From an uncultured Clostridia bacterium (GTDB lineage Bacteria > Bacillota > Clostridia > Christensenellales > Borkfalkiaceae): DNA of 64,000 nt. Location of the stretch: contig CALVLH010000005.1 in NCBI GenBank assembly GCA_944336975.1, positions 1-64,000 on the forward strand, read 5' to 3'. This document shows, piece by piece, positions 33,059-41,049 of this stretch (positions within the stretch are counted from its first letter, which is position 1; each line of letters begins with the position of its first letter). The translations under genes were made by a program, and so were the position numbers. Under the pieces are notes generated by a model, which saw only the letters and a program-made list of their open reading frames with translations, made no database searches and had not been told where the DNA came from.

Positions 33059-34593
33059 CGGACGACTTCGTCGAGAAGATCGTCGCCGTATTGCAGGAAG
33101 GGCGCCCGAACGGCATGGGCGCCGTCTTTTGGCGTGACGCCGACGCCGTGGATACAGGTGTCGCTCACCGGCCAATGCACCGTCGCGACCGTGAGTTTCA
33201 TCACCGCGCCGTTCAGGGACGGAAAGGAGGTCTGCATGATCCCCTTTCCGTATGTCCGCGCCGTTCCCGTCTCCGGATCGAGGCGCAGATAGATGTCGTC
33301 GTATCCGATCGTCCCGTAATCGACCATCGCGCCGATCAGGCATTCGGACGCGGACGCGGTGTTTTCGTCCGCCAGCACGACGATGCGCGAGTTGTTTTCA
33401 AAATAGTCGGAAAAATCGTTGCCCGTGCAACGCTGGCGCACCACGGAGCCGTTCGCGTATTTTGCCGTGACCGCGACGGGGTTTGCCTCTTTCGCGTCCT
33501 TGCACAGATGAGACGCGATCTCGGCGAGGATGTTCATGTATCCGCCGCCGTTGCAACGGAGATCGAGGATGAGATCGGTCTTGCCGTTCTCCTTCATCAG
33601 GTCAAGACACTGCTCGAATTCCTCCGCCGCGTTGCCCAGGAAATAGTCGATGCGGATATACGCCGTATCGTCGTCCAGCCCGGAAACGGGGCGACGCGTT
33701 TCTTCGAGTTGCAGCTTATCCTCTCCGCGGAAGGAATACGACGTCACGTTATCGCGATACATACAATATGCCGCGAGATAATTCCTTTTTTGCAAAATGC
33801 GCGCCTGCGCGTCCGCGCCGTCGGGCGTCGTCGCGCAGTAGAGCACGAAATCGCCCTCCTGTTCGCCGATAAAGGCAAACAGTTCGTCCGCCGTGCCCGT
33901 CTGCTTTCCGCCGCCGACCTGCCCGTACCCGACGATATACATCCCGCGTTCGATCCCCGCGATGTTCGCAGGCGAATTCTCCACGACGAGGAATACCCTT
34001 ATCCCGTCTTCCTCTTCGACCAGCGAGATGCCGATGCCTACGTTCTCGCCCGCCGCCTCGCGCAGGACCTCTTCATACTCCTCTTTCGAATAAAAACAGG
34101 AATACTGATCGATCTGGCTTTCCAGCGCGTCCATGATGTCGCTGTACAGTTTTTCTTCGTCGATCGCCTGATAATACTGCTTTTTCGTCGTCTCCGTCGC
34201 CCAGATAAAGTCGCGAAGGCGCGGATCGAGCGAGAAATAATATCCGAACCACCCGCTCAAAAATCCGACCGCGGCGATGAGCAGCGCGAGAAATATCGCG
34301 CAGACGGCGGTCGTCCGCTTCTGCCCGCGCTCCTTCGTCTCTGCGGAGACTTCCTTCTTCCCGCCCTTTGCGGGAAATTCGGGCTGCGCAAAATAAACAG
34401 GTCCCGCGGGCATTTGCGGCGCGGAAACGGGCGGCGCGTCGAAAAATTCGTCCTTTTCTCCCCCGCTCCTGACGGCGCTCTCTTCGGGCGCCTGCTCCGC
34501 TTTGCTTTCCGCGGCGTCCCCTTCGGACGCCGGCTCCGCCGTATTTTCCGCGACGGCCTCTTCGGGCGTCTGTTCGTCTTTCTTCGGATCCAT
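33046..34593 (-). CDS. Membrane-anchored S41 peptidase (C-terminal processing protease-like)
   Basis: A 515-residue protease. An acidic, disordered N-terminus of about 90 cytoplasmic residues (rich in E, A, P) precedes one membrane segment (about 95-117). Outside the membrane lie a PDZ-like domain (GIGISLVEE... ENSPANIAGIERGMYIV) and the S41 core: LILDLRCNGGG, the nucleophile serine in ADENTASASE and the catalytic lysine in TYGKGIMQT. It resembles CtpA/CtpB-type proteases, which process envelope or sporulation proteins. GGGAGGAG precedes the ATG. It lies 12 nt downstream of the PucR-type regulator gene, so the two are co-transcribed. Confidence 0.9.
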   Translation of the reverse strand: MDPKKDEQTPEEAVAENTAEPASEGDAAESKAEQAPEESAVRSGGEKDEFFDAPPVSAPQMPAGPVYFAQPEFPAKGGKKEVSAETKERGQKRTTAVCAIFLALLIAAVGFLSGWFGYYFSLDPRLRDFIWATETTKKQYYQAIDEEKLYSDIMDALESQIDQYSCFYSKEEYEEVLREAAGENVGIGISLVEEEDGIRVFLVVENSPANIAGIERGMYIVGYGQVGGGKQTGTADELFAFIGEQEGDFVLYCATTPDGADAQARILQKRNYLAAYCMYRDNVTSYSFRGEDKLQLEETRRPVSGLDDDTAYIRIDYFLGNAAEEFEQCLDLMKENGKTDLILDLRCNGGGYMNILAEIASHLCKDAKEANPVAVTAKYANGSVVRQRCTGNDFSDYFENNSRIVVLADENTASASECLIGAMVDYGTIGYDDIYLRLDPETGTARTYGKGIMQTSFPSLNGAVMKLTVATVHWPVSDTCIHGVGVTPKDGAHAVRAPFLQYGDDLLDEVVRQMG

Positions 34594-34605
34594 CTTCTCC
34601 TCCCG

Positions 34606-35568
34606 TCAGTTTTTCTGCATCAATTTATATAAGATCGTGATGACGCGGAACGATACCGCGTCCGAAAACTTCCTGATATTCAGTCCCGTGACGCGCTCGA
34701 TCTTGTCGAGACGGTACATAAGCGTGTTGCGGTGCATGAACAGATTGCGCGACGTTTCCGACACGTTCAGACTGCTTTGCAAAAACTCTTCCGCCGTGTT
34801 CACCATCTCTTCGTCGTCGAAGATCTCGCTCGCGTCGCCGATCTGAAGCTGCTCCAGATACTCTTTCAGGCGCGATTCGGGCACATCTTCAAGCATTTTG
34901 ACGAGCAGATATTCTTTGTACGAATGGACCTCCCCCTTCGCGTGAAAGACCGCGCTCATCCGCACCGCGGTCACCGCCTGATGGTAAGACGAAGCGATGT
35001 CCGCAAAGGAAGAGACCTCGGCTCCCACTCCCATGCTCGCCTTGACGCCCACCTCCTCATACAGCGACTGATAGAGGAACTGCGCGAAATCGTACGGCGT
35101 TTGCCCTTCGTCCGAAAATCGCACCACGGCGCATACGTTATCGTCCATTTGCAGGACCATGTCCGAAGTGTCGGCAATACAGCGCTCGATATGCGCCACC
35201 GCTTCGGCGGTGTGTTTCTCCGTTTCCACGCAGACCGCGAAACACGCTCCTTCGGGAAGATTATATTTACTCATAAAGCGGTAGACATACCAGCCGTTCC
35301 CCTCGCCGAGCAAGATCGTCTTGAGATATTCCTCTTTATCGGGCAAAAACTGCCGCGCGTCGGCGTTTTCCAGCAGATAGGCGACGAGCAAGGCGGTGCG
35401 GCGGGCGTTTTCGTCCTCGCCGTCCAGCCAGCATTCGTGTTCTTCGCCGCGATAGAGGAAGGAAACGCGCGTTTCCGAGCTCCCGCGGGGCGACAGGCGC
35501 AGTTCCGTGCCCGTTTTTTCGCGGATGTCCGAAAATATTTTTTTCAGATCGGCAACGATTTCGTTCAT
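34606..35568 (-). CDS. PucR/CdaR-family transcriptional regulator
   Basis: A 320-residue regulator. The C-terminal helix-turn-helix NLFMHRNTLMYRLDKIERVTGLNIRK is the PucR family signature. The middle (about 110-240) is a GGDEF-like fold as in CdaR proteins (FAVCVETEK, SMGVGAEVSSFADIASSYHQA). The N-terminal 100 residues should be the sensor, with no recognised ligand. Such regulators respond to sugars acids or purines. It is followed by the S41 protease, an unusual partner. GGGGGA precedes the ATG. Confidence 0.88.
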   Translation of the reverse strand: MNEIVADLKKIFSDIREKTGTELRLSPRGSSETRVSFLYRGEEHECWLDGEDENARRTALLVAYLLENADARQFLPDKEEYLKTILLGEGNGWYVYRFMSKYNLPEGACFAVCVETEKHTAEAVAHIERCIADTSDMVLQMDDNVCAVVRFSDEGQTPYDFAQFLYQSLYEEVGVKASMGVGAEVSSFADIASSYHQAVTAVRMSAVFHAKGEVHSYKEYLLVKMLEDVPESRLKEYLEQLQIGDASEIFDDEEMVNTAEEFLQSSLNVSETSRNLFMHRNTLMYRLDKIERVTGLNIRKFSDAVSFRVITILYKLMQKN

Positions 35569-35630
35569 AGATCCCCCTTGCGGGCGGCCGTTCGCATAAA
35601 AAAGACCGCCGTTGCATACGCTTTACAACG

Positions 35631-35659
35631 ATTATACCATGCCCGTTTGCAATTGACAA
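35631..35659 (-). promoter_or_regulatory. Sigma-A promoter of the PucR-type regulator gene
   Basis: TTGTCA (35654-35659), 17 nt, TATAAT (35631-35636) on the minus strand. The 334-nt intergenic stretch 35569-35901 holds this promoter, the opposite promoter at 35810 and otherwise AT-rich sequence in which I see no gene. Confidence 0.75.
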
Positions 35660-35809
35660 GGCTTTTTGAAAAAAACGCCCCGTTTTATTATGTTCCGAAG
35701 ATAAAATTTTTTTCGTTTTTCCGCCTGTTTTTGTGCGGAAGAGGCATACTACCCCCGAACATGGTTCCTTCGTTCTCAAAAATCTCGGCATTATTTTTAG
35801 ATACAGATA

Positions 35810-35838
35810 TTGACATACCCCCCTTTTGATGATATAAT
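35810..35838 (+). promoter_or_regulatory. Perfect-consensus sigma-A promoter of the 499-residue membrane-protein gene
   Basis: TTGACA (35810-35815), exactly 17 nt, TATAAT (35833-35838). Both hexamers match consensus, so strong constitutive transcription is expected. The leader is about 57 nt with AGGAGG. Confidence 0.9.
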
Positions 35839-35901
35839 TACCTTGATACCGATGCATTTTACCTTTCGATCTTTCTGATCCGCATCTTACAGGAGGATAT
35901 T

Positions 35902-37401
35902 ATGAGCAGAAAACTCGACTTGACGGATGACGATTTATATGAGGAATTCGGCGACGAAGAATTGACGGAAGAACGCGGTCCGAGTTCGGTCGCATTCCGC
36001 ATTCTTGCCGTCTTTTTCTTTCTGATCGCCGTTGCCGGGCTGTTTATCGGCATGATCCCCGCGCTCGATTCGAGCATTGCCACGGGCGAAGGCGTTTGGT
36101 CTGGCTCCATGCTCGCGACGGTCATCGAAGCGTTCAAAAAACTCTTCAAAATGGACTATATTGTTCCCGATTACGGCCTTGACAATGCGGTCTCCATAGC
36201 TATTCCCTATCAGTTCGGAGTCCAGCGCATCGCCAAATACCTGCCCTGCGTCGTTCTCGGCGGGATCGGGATCTCCCTGATCGCGGCGATCGTCGCGCTT
36301 GCCTCCGGAAAAGCCGCAAAGGTCTCCGCCTATATCGGCGGTATCGCCGTCTTCATTACTTACGGATTTGCCTTCGCTTATCTGTTCGCGGCGAGAACGT
36401 ATCTGCTGAGCGCGACCGCGCTCCTCGACGCCGTTGACATCCCTCTCGGCATCATCGTCGCCGTGACCTTCCTCGTCTTGCTGATCGCGTCCATCGGGCT
36501 GAGAAAAGGCTACGGGCTGGCAAACGGCATCGTCGTTGCGCTCGCCATGGCGGGCATCGTCGCGTTTGTCTATCCCGACGTGGTCACGCTTGAAAGACTG
36601 CGCTCCGTCTTTTCCTCGATCAAAGACGCGCCTATCGCGGACGTGATCATCCTCTTCGGGATGTCCGCGATCCTCGTATTCAACCTCATCGTCAGTACGT
36701 TCCGCTTTGCGGCGAAACGCGGCTATCCGTTCGACGCGGTGCGCCATTTCGCGATGTTCGGTTTTGCCGTCGCTACCGCGTGCCTGTTTGTGTTCGCCGA
36801 CGGCTTCGCTTCTCCCGATTGGGAAGCGCTCGCTTCTCTTCCCATGATCCTTCTGCTTGCGTCCTCTCTCGCGGCGTTCCTCGTTTCTCTTCTGTGCGCG
36901 ATCGCAGTTGCCGTTCGGAAATCCAGAGCCGAAGAGGATGCGGACGACGAAGAGGAAGAGGATGACGAAGACCTCGGGCTTAGCGATCTTCCTGTCGAAC
37001 CCGCCGCTGCGGAAAGCACCGCGATCACCGTTCCCGCACCCGCGCCTTTGACGGCGGCGGCGCCCGAGGAACCCCCGATGAGCGAATTCGAACGCCGTAT
37101 GTCGGAGATCGCGCAGGGCACCTCTGCCGAACAGCCCGCGACGGACGGCTCCGTCGTTTACAGCGGTCATTATACCTACGACGCATTCATGGGCTCGCTG
37201 ACGGGCGAAGAAAAGACGGAATTCGGCAATCTGTTCATTTCCAGAAAATACGGGATGCAGAATTATCTGCCCGTATATGTCGTGGGCGGAAACAACGACG
37301 AGTTCTTCTCCAAAGTATTTATCTATCTCGGAAAATACCGTAGTCACATCTCTGCGAGCCTTCTGGATAAGATGTACCGCTTCGTCAACAACGACCTGTA
37401 A
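35902..37401 (+). CDS. Polytopic membrane protein with an acidic linker and a cytosolic C-terminal domain
   Basis: A 499-residue protein I cannot assign to a family. An acidic N-terminus (DLTDDDLYEEFGDEELTEE) precedes about eight membrane segments (between residues 30 and 335), with one extended loop after the first. A strongly acidic linker (about 345-370, E/D runs) and a proline-alanine stretch lead to a soluble C-terminal domain (about 395-499) with YTYDAFMGSLTGEEKTEF and SKVFIYLGKYRSHISASLLDKMY. Very strong promoter and ribosome site suggest abundant expression. Low-complexity linker and soluble tail fit a scaffold or sensor in the membrane rather than a simple transporter. Confidence 0.75.
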   Translation: MSRKLDLTDDDLYEEFGDEELTEERGPSSVAFRILAVFFFLIAVAGLFIGMIPALDSSIATGEGVWSGSMLATVIEAFKKLFKMDYIVPDYGLDNAVSIAIPYQFGVQRIAKYLPCVVLGGIGISLIAAIVALASGKAAKVSAYIGGIAVFITYGFAFAYLFAARTYLLSATALLDAVDIPLGIIVAVTFLVLLIASIGLRKGYGLANGIVVALAMAGIVAFVYPDVVTLERLRSVFSSIKDAPIADVIILFGMSAILVFNLIVSTFRFAAKRGYPFDAVRHFAMFGFAVATACLFVFADGFASPDWEALASLPMILLLASSLAAFLVSLLCAIAVAVRKSRAEEDADDEEEEDDEDLGLSDLPVEPAAAESTAITVPAPAPLTAAAPEEPPMSEFERRMSEIAQGTSAEQPATDGSVVYSGHYTYDAFMGSLTGEEKTEFGNLFISRKYGMQNYLPVYVVGGNNDEFFSKVFIYLGKYRSHISASLLDKMYRFVNNDL

Positions 37402-37426
37402 TCCGAAACGTCAACCATAAACAGCC

Positions 37427-37464
37427 GCGCCCCGAAAGCGAATTGCTTTCGGGGCGCGTTCTTT
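37427..37464 (+). terminator. Intrinsic terminator after the membrane-protein gene
   Basis: A 14-bp stem (37427-37440 with 37446-37459), loop GAATT, followed by TTCTTT. Confidence 0.8.
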
Positions 37465-37629
37465 ATTATCGCGGGACTTCGCGGGACCGCCTTTACGGGC
37501 GCAGCCCCTGCCCGATGCGTTCTTCCTGCCTTTGCGGCTTCTTCTCCCGCCGCTTTGGCGGTTCCGTCTTTGCGCGCGGTTGGGCCCGCTCAAAGAGAGC
37601 TCGCTTCCCCTGAGGTCGGGTTGGAGACG

Positions 37630-37657
37630 AAAAAACGCGGCGCTTTCCGCGCCGCGT
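37630..37657 (-). terminator. Intrinsic terminator of the sigma-factor operon
   Basis: A 9-bp GC stem (37635-37643 with 37649-37657), followed on the minus strand by a run of six T. It lies just beyond the last gene of the operon. Confidence 0.75.
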
Positions 37658-37664
37658 ACGTTTT

Positions 37665-38027
37665 TTATTTACGGATACGGATGACGACGCGGATCCCCTC
37701 CCGTTCGTCGTAATCACGGCTCTCGCAGAAAGAATCGACGAGATAAAGCCCGCGCCCCGTCTCCGCGTCCACTTCCGAACATTCGCACCGTTCGGGCGGG
37801 CGATAAGCGACGGCGCCCTGCACGTTGAGGCGTATGACGTCCTCTTCCAGCGAAGCGCGGAAAAACGCGCGCCCGCCGCCGTGTCGGAGCGCATTGCTGA
37901 CGAGCTCGCACGCGACGAGCTTGCTCTCGAAGACCGACTCCTCCGGCACCTCTTCGCGCAAGAAATCGACGCACATTTCATGCAGCGCCGCTGCCAGCGC
38001 GTTGTAATCGTCAATTTCAAAATACAT
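37665..38027 (-). CDS. RsbW/SpoIIAB-type anti-sigma kinase with intact ATP motifs
   Basis: A 120-residue GHKL/HATPase protein. The N box is ELVSNALRHGGG, with the magnesium-coordinating asparagine, and the ATP-lid motif is AETGRGLYLVDSF. This combination is expected for an active serine kinase that binds sigma and phosphorylates a STAS anti-anti-sigma factor. It is encoded directly after the sigma gene (TGAgATG coupling), not before it as in spoIIA or sigB operons. The frame continues upstream, but ATG 38027 is set by the coupling. Confidence 0.85.
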   Translation of the reverse strand: MYFEIDDYNALAAALHEMCVDFLREEVPEESVFESKLVACELVSNALRHGGGRAFFRASLEEDVIRLNVQGAVAYRPPERCECSEVDAETGRGLYLVDSFCESRDYDEREGIRVVIRIRK

Positions 38028-38028
38028 C

Positions 38029-38766
38029 TCAGTCCGCCATGCTCTTTTTGAGTTCCTCTTTAAGTTTTGCGAGGATCTTGCGTTCCATGCGGGAAACGAA
38101 CATCTGAGAGACATTCAGTTTTTTTGCCGTTTCCGTCTGCGAAAGTTCTTCCTCGAAGCGATAACGCACGATCTTCCGCTCCGTCTCGTCGAGCGAGCGA
38201 AGCGCCGAGCGCACGGTATCGTTTATTTCCAACGCTTCGAAATAGTCGTCCGATGCGGGCAGGACGTCGTAGAAGCTCATCCCCTCATCGTCGTCCGACT
38301 CCACGGGGCGATCCAGAGAGACCACCCCTCCCGCTTCCATGGCGCGGACGATCTCTTCTTCGGATACGCCCAGCCGTTCGGAAAGCTGTTTCGCCGTCGG
38401 CTTTTTCCCCGTCTCGGAGAGGATCTCGTCCGCCGCCTTTTTCACGCTCACGCGCAATTCGGCGACGCGGCGGGGAAGGTGGATGAGGCGGGAACGGTCG
38501 CGGAAATAGTTCTTGATCTCGCCCGTGATCGTAGGCGTGATGAAGGTGGAAAACTGCAATCCCTTGCGCTCGTCAAAGCGATCCACCCCTTTGATGAGCG
38601 CCAAAGAGGCGACCTGATACAGGTCGTCGTAATCCACGCCGCGCCCGACGAATTTTTTCGCGAGCACCGCGGCGATATAGAGATATTTTTCCACGATACG
38701 GTTACGGATCGACACGTCGCCCGTTTCGCGATATTGTCGGAACAATCCGTTGATCTCTTCTTCCAT
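38029..38766 (-). CDS. SigB-type alternative RNA polymerase sigma factor
   Basis: A 245-residue sigma-70 family protein of the SigB/SigF/SigG group. Region 2 shows DYDDLYQVASLALIKGVDRFD and FSTFITPTITGEIKNYFRD; region 3 HLPRRVAEL; region 4 SQTETAKKLNVSQMFVSRMERKIL. The sequence after region 2 is closer to SigB of Bacillus than to SigF. ATG 38766 follows the upstream stop by one base (TGAaATG); a TTG at 38784 would be a less likely start. It should be held inactive by the flanking anti-sigma protein(s) and released by the STAS protein. Target genes are unknown. Confidence 0.92.
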   Translation of the reverse strand: MEEEINGLFRQYRETGDVSIRNRIVEKYLYIAAVLAKKFVGRGVDYDDLYQVASLALIKGVDRFDERKGLQFSTFITPTITGEIKNYFRDRSRLIHLPRRVAELRVSVKKAADEILSETGKKPTAKQLSERLGVSEEEIVRAMEAGGVVSLDRPVESDDDEGMSFYDVLPASDDYFEALEINDTVRSALRSLDETERKIVRYRFEEELSQTETAKKLNVSQMFVSRMERKILAKLKEELKKSMAD

Positions 38767-38767
38767 T

Positions 38768-39130
38768 TCAGCTACCGAAGGCAAATCCGATCGCGGAAAC
38801 GCAGTCGCCCTGCCGTTCCAGCGCGAGGTCCTTTACGAGCGCGCCCAAAAGCGCGTAAGAGATGTCATCCTCTTCGGAGGGGACCCCCGCCTCCTTTTCA
38901 AAACCGTGCACGCGCACGCGAAGACCTCCCTCCGAGATAAAGGAGAGCTCTGCGGCGCGATAGCCGTTGCGTTTGAGGATAAGCAGGCTCTCCGTCACGC
39001 AGACCTTGCAGTCCTCGCTTGCGTCCAAATCGAGCCCAGCCAGCGAGCATACGCCGCCCGTCGCAAGGCGCACCGTCGTTAAAAATTCGCTCCTCAGCGG
39101 GAAAGTAAGCGTCATCTGCTCTTTCATCAT
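38768..39130 (-). CDS. RsbW-like anti-sigma protein with degenerate ATP site
   Basis: A 120-residue protein aligned with SpoIIAB/RsbW by its start (MTLTFPLRSEF), its length and its place between a STAS gene and the sigma gene. The N box reads CVTESLLILKRNGY: the glutamate is kept, but the asparagine needed for Mg-ATP is replaced, and no DxGxG or GxGL lid motif is visible. It may therefore bind its partners without kinase activity. Two adjacent ATGs (39130, 39127) overlap the stop of the STAS gene. Confidence 0.75.
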   Translation of the reverse strand: MMKEQMTLTFPLRSEFLTTVRLATGGVCSLAGLDLDASEDCKVCVTESLLILKRNGYRAAELSFISEGGLRVRVHGFEKEAGVPSEEDDISYALLGALVKDLALERQGDCVSAIGFAFGS

Positions 39131-39432
39131 GCGATCTCCATCACGGAATCCAGCGCGCAGATGACGAACAGTTTTTTCAGGCGCGGCTGCAAACGGACGA
39201 GTTTCAGGCGGAAGCCGTCCGTTCTGACGTGTTTCAGGATCTTGACGAACGTGCCGAGCGTCGTGGAGTCGATGAATTGCAACTCCGCACAATCGAACGT
39301 CACGTCCTTGGGCGCAACGCGATAACGGCTCATCACTTCTTCGTAAAATTCGTCCGCATTGCCCGAATCGATCTCCCCGCTGAGTCTGATGAGAAGTTCG
39401 GGTTCGCTTTGTACCAGCATTACTTCCTGCAT
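39127..39432 (-). CDS. STAS-domain anti-anti-sigma factor
   Basis: A 101-residue STAS protein like SpoIIAA/RsbV. The phosphorylation loop is LQFIDSTTLGTFVKI, matching MDSSGLG with the target serine after aspartate. Unphosphorylated, it should bind the anti-sigma kinase and free sigma. It is the first gene of a four-gene operon (STAS, degenerate kinase, sigma, intact kinase), all translationally coupled. GGAGGAA precedes the ATG. Confidence 0.92.
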   Translation of the reverse strand: MQEVMLVQSEPELLIRLSGEIDSGNADEFYEEVMSRYRVAPKDVTFDCAELQFIDSTTLGTFVKILKHVRTDGFRLKLVRLQPRLKKLFVICALDSVMEIA

Positions 39433-39581
39433 AAATTCCTCCGTTTTTCCTTCCGGATGCGAAAATTACTCCGTTCTTTATTATTGTAACACATTTTTAT
39501 GCCCGTTCAAACACTTTTTCCGTAAATAATGCGCATATTTTCGCGCAGACAGGCATAAAATCGGTATAAATTTCCATTCGG

Positions 39582-39611
39582 TTGACAAGGCGGGCATTTT
39601 TATGATAAAAT
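39582..39611 (+). promoter_or_regulatory. Sigma-A promoter of the citrate synthase gene
   Basis: TTGACA (39582-39587), 18 nt, TAAAAT (39606-39611). An in-frame ATG at 39602 overlaps this -10 box, which rules it out as the start. Confidence 0.7.
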
Positions 39612-39631
39612 ATATGTTACCGGAGGTAACA

Positions 39632-40999
39632 ATGCGTAAAACATCAAGAGAATATCCCTATGAAAAAGAGATCGCCGCGCTCGCGAAACTGACCGATTCG
39701 GAAGTGATCCGCCCCGAACTGTATCCCCAGAACAACGTCATGCGCGGACTGCGCGACGCGGACGGGAAGGGCGTGCTGTGCGGACTGACCGAAGTCTCTG
39801 AGGTCAACGCCTTCCGCAACGAGAACGGAACGCTCGTTCCCATGGAGGGCGAGCTGTATTATCGCGGCGTCAACGTAAAAGAGCTCGTCGCGGGCTGCGT
39901 GAAGGACAAGCGCTTCGGCTTCGAAGAATGCACTTATCTTCTGCTCTTCGGAAAACTGCCGACCGCACGCGAATTGGAAGACTTCCGCGCCATGCTCGCC
40001 GATCTTCGCCGCCTGCCGCGCAACTTCGTGCGCGACGTGGTGATGAAATCCCCTTCGCACGACATCATGAATATGCTCGCGCGTTGCGTGCTCAATCTCT
40101 ATTCCTACGACAAAAACCCCGACGACATCACGGTGGAGAACGTCCTGCGACAATCGCTCAACCTCATCGCGCAGTTCCCCCTGCTCGCCGTTTACAGTTA
40201 CCGCGCACATCGCTACGCCTCTTCGCCCACCTCGTCGCTCATCATCCACAAGCCCGTCGCGGAGCTCTCCACGGCGGAGAACCTCCTGCATATGCTGCGG
40301 AAGGACAACGATTTTACCGACCTGGAAGCGAAAGTGCTCGACACCTGCCTCATCCTCCACGCGGAGCACGGCGGAGGCAACAACTCCACTTTCACGAACC
40401 ACGTCGTCACCTCTTCGGGGACGGACACCTATTCGGCGGTCGCCTCCTCGCTCGTCTCCCTCAAAGGTCCCAAACACGGCGGCGCAAACATCAAAGTCGT
40501 GCAGATGTTCGAAAACATCCGTCAAAACGTAAAAAAACCGACGGACGCGAAACTGCGCGATTATCTCTCCAAGATCCTGAACAAACAGGCGTTCGACCAA
40601 AGCGGGCTCATCTACGGCATGGGACACGCCGTGTATTCTCTCTCCGATCCGAGAGCCGAGGTGCTCAAACTCTATGCGGGCAAGCTCGCCGCAGAACAGC
40701 ATAAGGAAGAAGAACTCGAGTTTTACAACAGCGTGGCGCGCATCGCGACCGAGCTCATCTCCGAACAGAAGAATACCGTCAAAGCGGTCAGCCCCAACGT
40801 GGACTTCTATTCCGGCTTCGTCTACAATATGCTCGCCCTGCCCAAGGCGCTTTTCACGCCCATGTTCGCCGTTGCGCGCATCTCGGGCTGGTCGGCGCAC
40901 CGCATCGAGGAACTGCTGAACGGGAACAAGATCATCCGTCCCGCATACAAATGCGTGTTGCCGCACAGCGATTATGTCCCCCTCTGCGAAAGAAAGTAA
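39632..40999 (+). CDS. Citrate synthase
   Basis: A 455-residue citrate synthase that condenses oxaloacetate and acetyl-CoA. Catalytic histidines lie in HAEHGGGNNSTF and GPKHGGAN, with the MGHAVYS loop and the catalytic aspartate in SPNVDFYSG. A 70-residue N-terminal extension with a PMEGELYYRG motif is as in clostridial enzymes. GGAGG lies just before ATG 39632. No other TCA-cycle gene is adjacent; in anaerobes the enzyme often serves glutamate synthesis. Confidence 0.95.
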   Translation: MRKTSREYPYEKEIAALAKLTDSEVIRPELYPQNNVMRGLRDADGKGVLCGLTEVSEVNAFRNENGTLVPMEGELYYRGVNVKELVAGCVKDKRFGFEECTYLLLFGKLPTARELEDFRAMLADLRRLPRNFVRDVVMKSPSHDIMNMLARCVLNLYSYDKNPDDITVENVLRQSLNLIAQFPLLAVYSYRAHRYASSPTSSLIIHKPVAELSTAENLLHMLRKDNDFTDLEAKVLDTCLILHAEHGGGNNSTFTNHVVTSSGTDTYSAVASSLVSLKGPKHGGANIKVVQMFENIRQNVKKPTDAKLRDYLSKILNKQAFDQSGLIYGMGHAVYSLSDPRAEVLKLYAGKLAAEQHKEEELEFYNSVARIATELISEQKNTVKAVSPNVDFYSGFVYNMLALPKALFTPMFAVARISGWSAHRIEELLNGNKIIRPAYKCVLPHSDYVPLCERK

Positions 41000-41013
41000 A
41001 AAATAAGTGAAAT

Positions 41014-41049
41014 GCCCGCCCCGCACGATCGTGCGGGGCGGGCGTTTTT
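41014..41049. terminator. Bidirectional terminator between convergent genes
   Basis: A 13-bp stem (41014-41026 with 41031-41043) around GATC, followed by GTTTTTC on the plus strand. Confidence 0.8.

Noticed and set aside
37665..39432. The sigma operon as the sporulation spoIIA operon (spoIIAA-spoIIAB-sigF)
   Set aside because: The gene order matches, but sigma regions 2-3 look closer to SigB, the middle anti-sigma lacks the ATP motifs SpoIIAB needs, and a fourth kinase gene follows. SigB-type regulation is the better call, though not proved.
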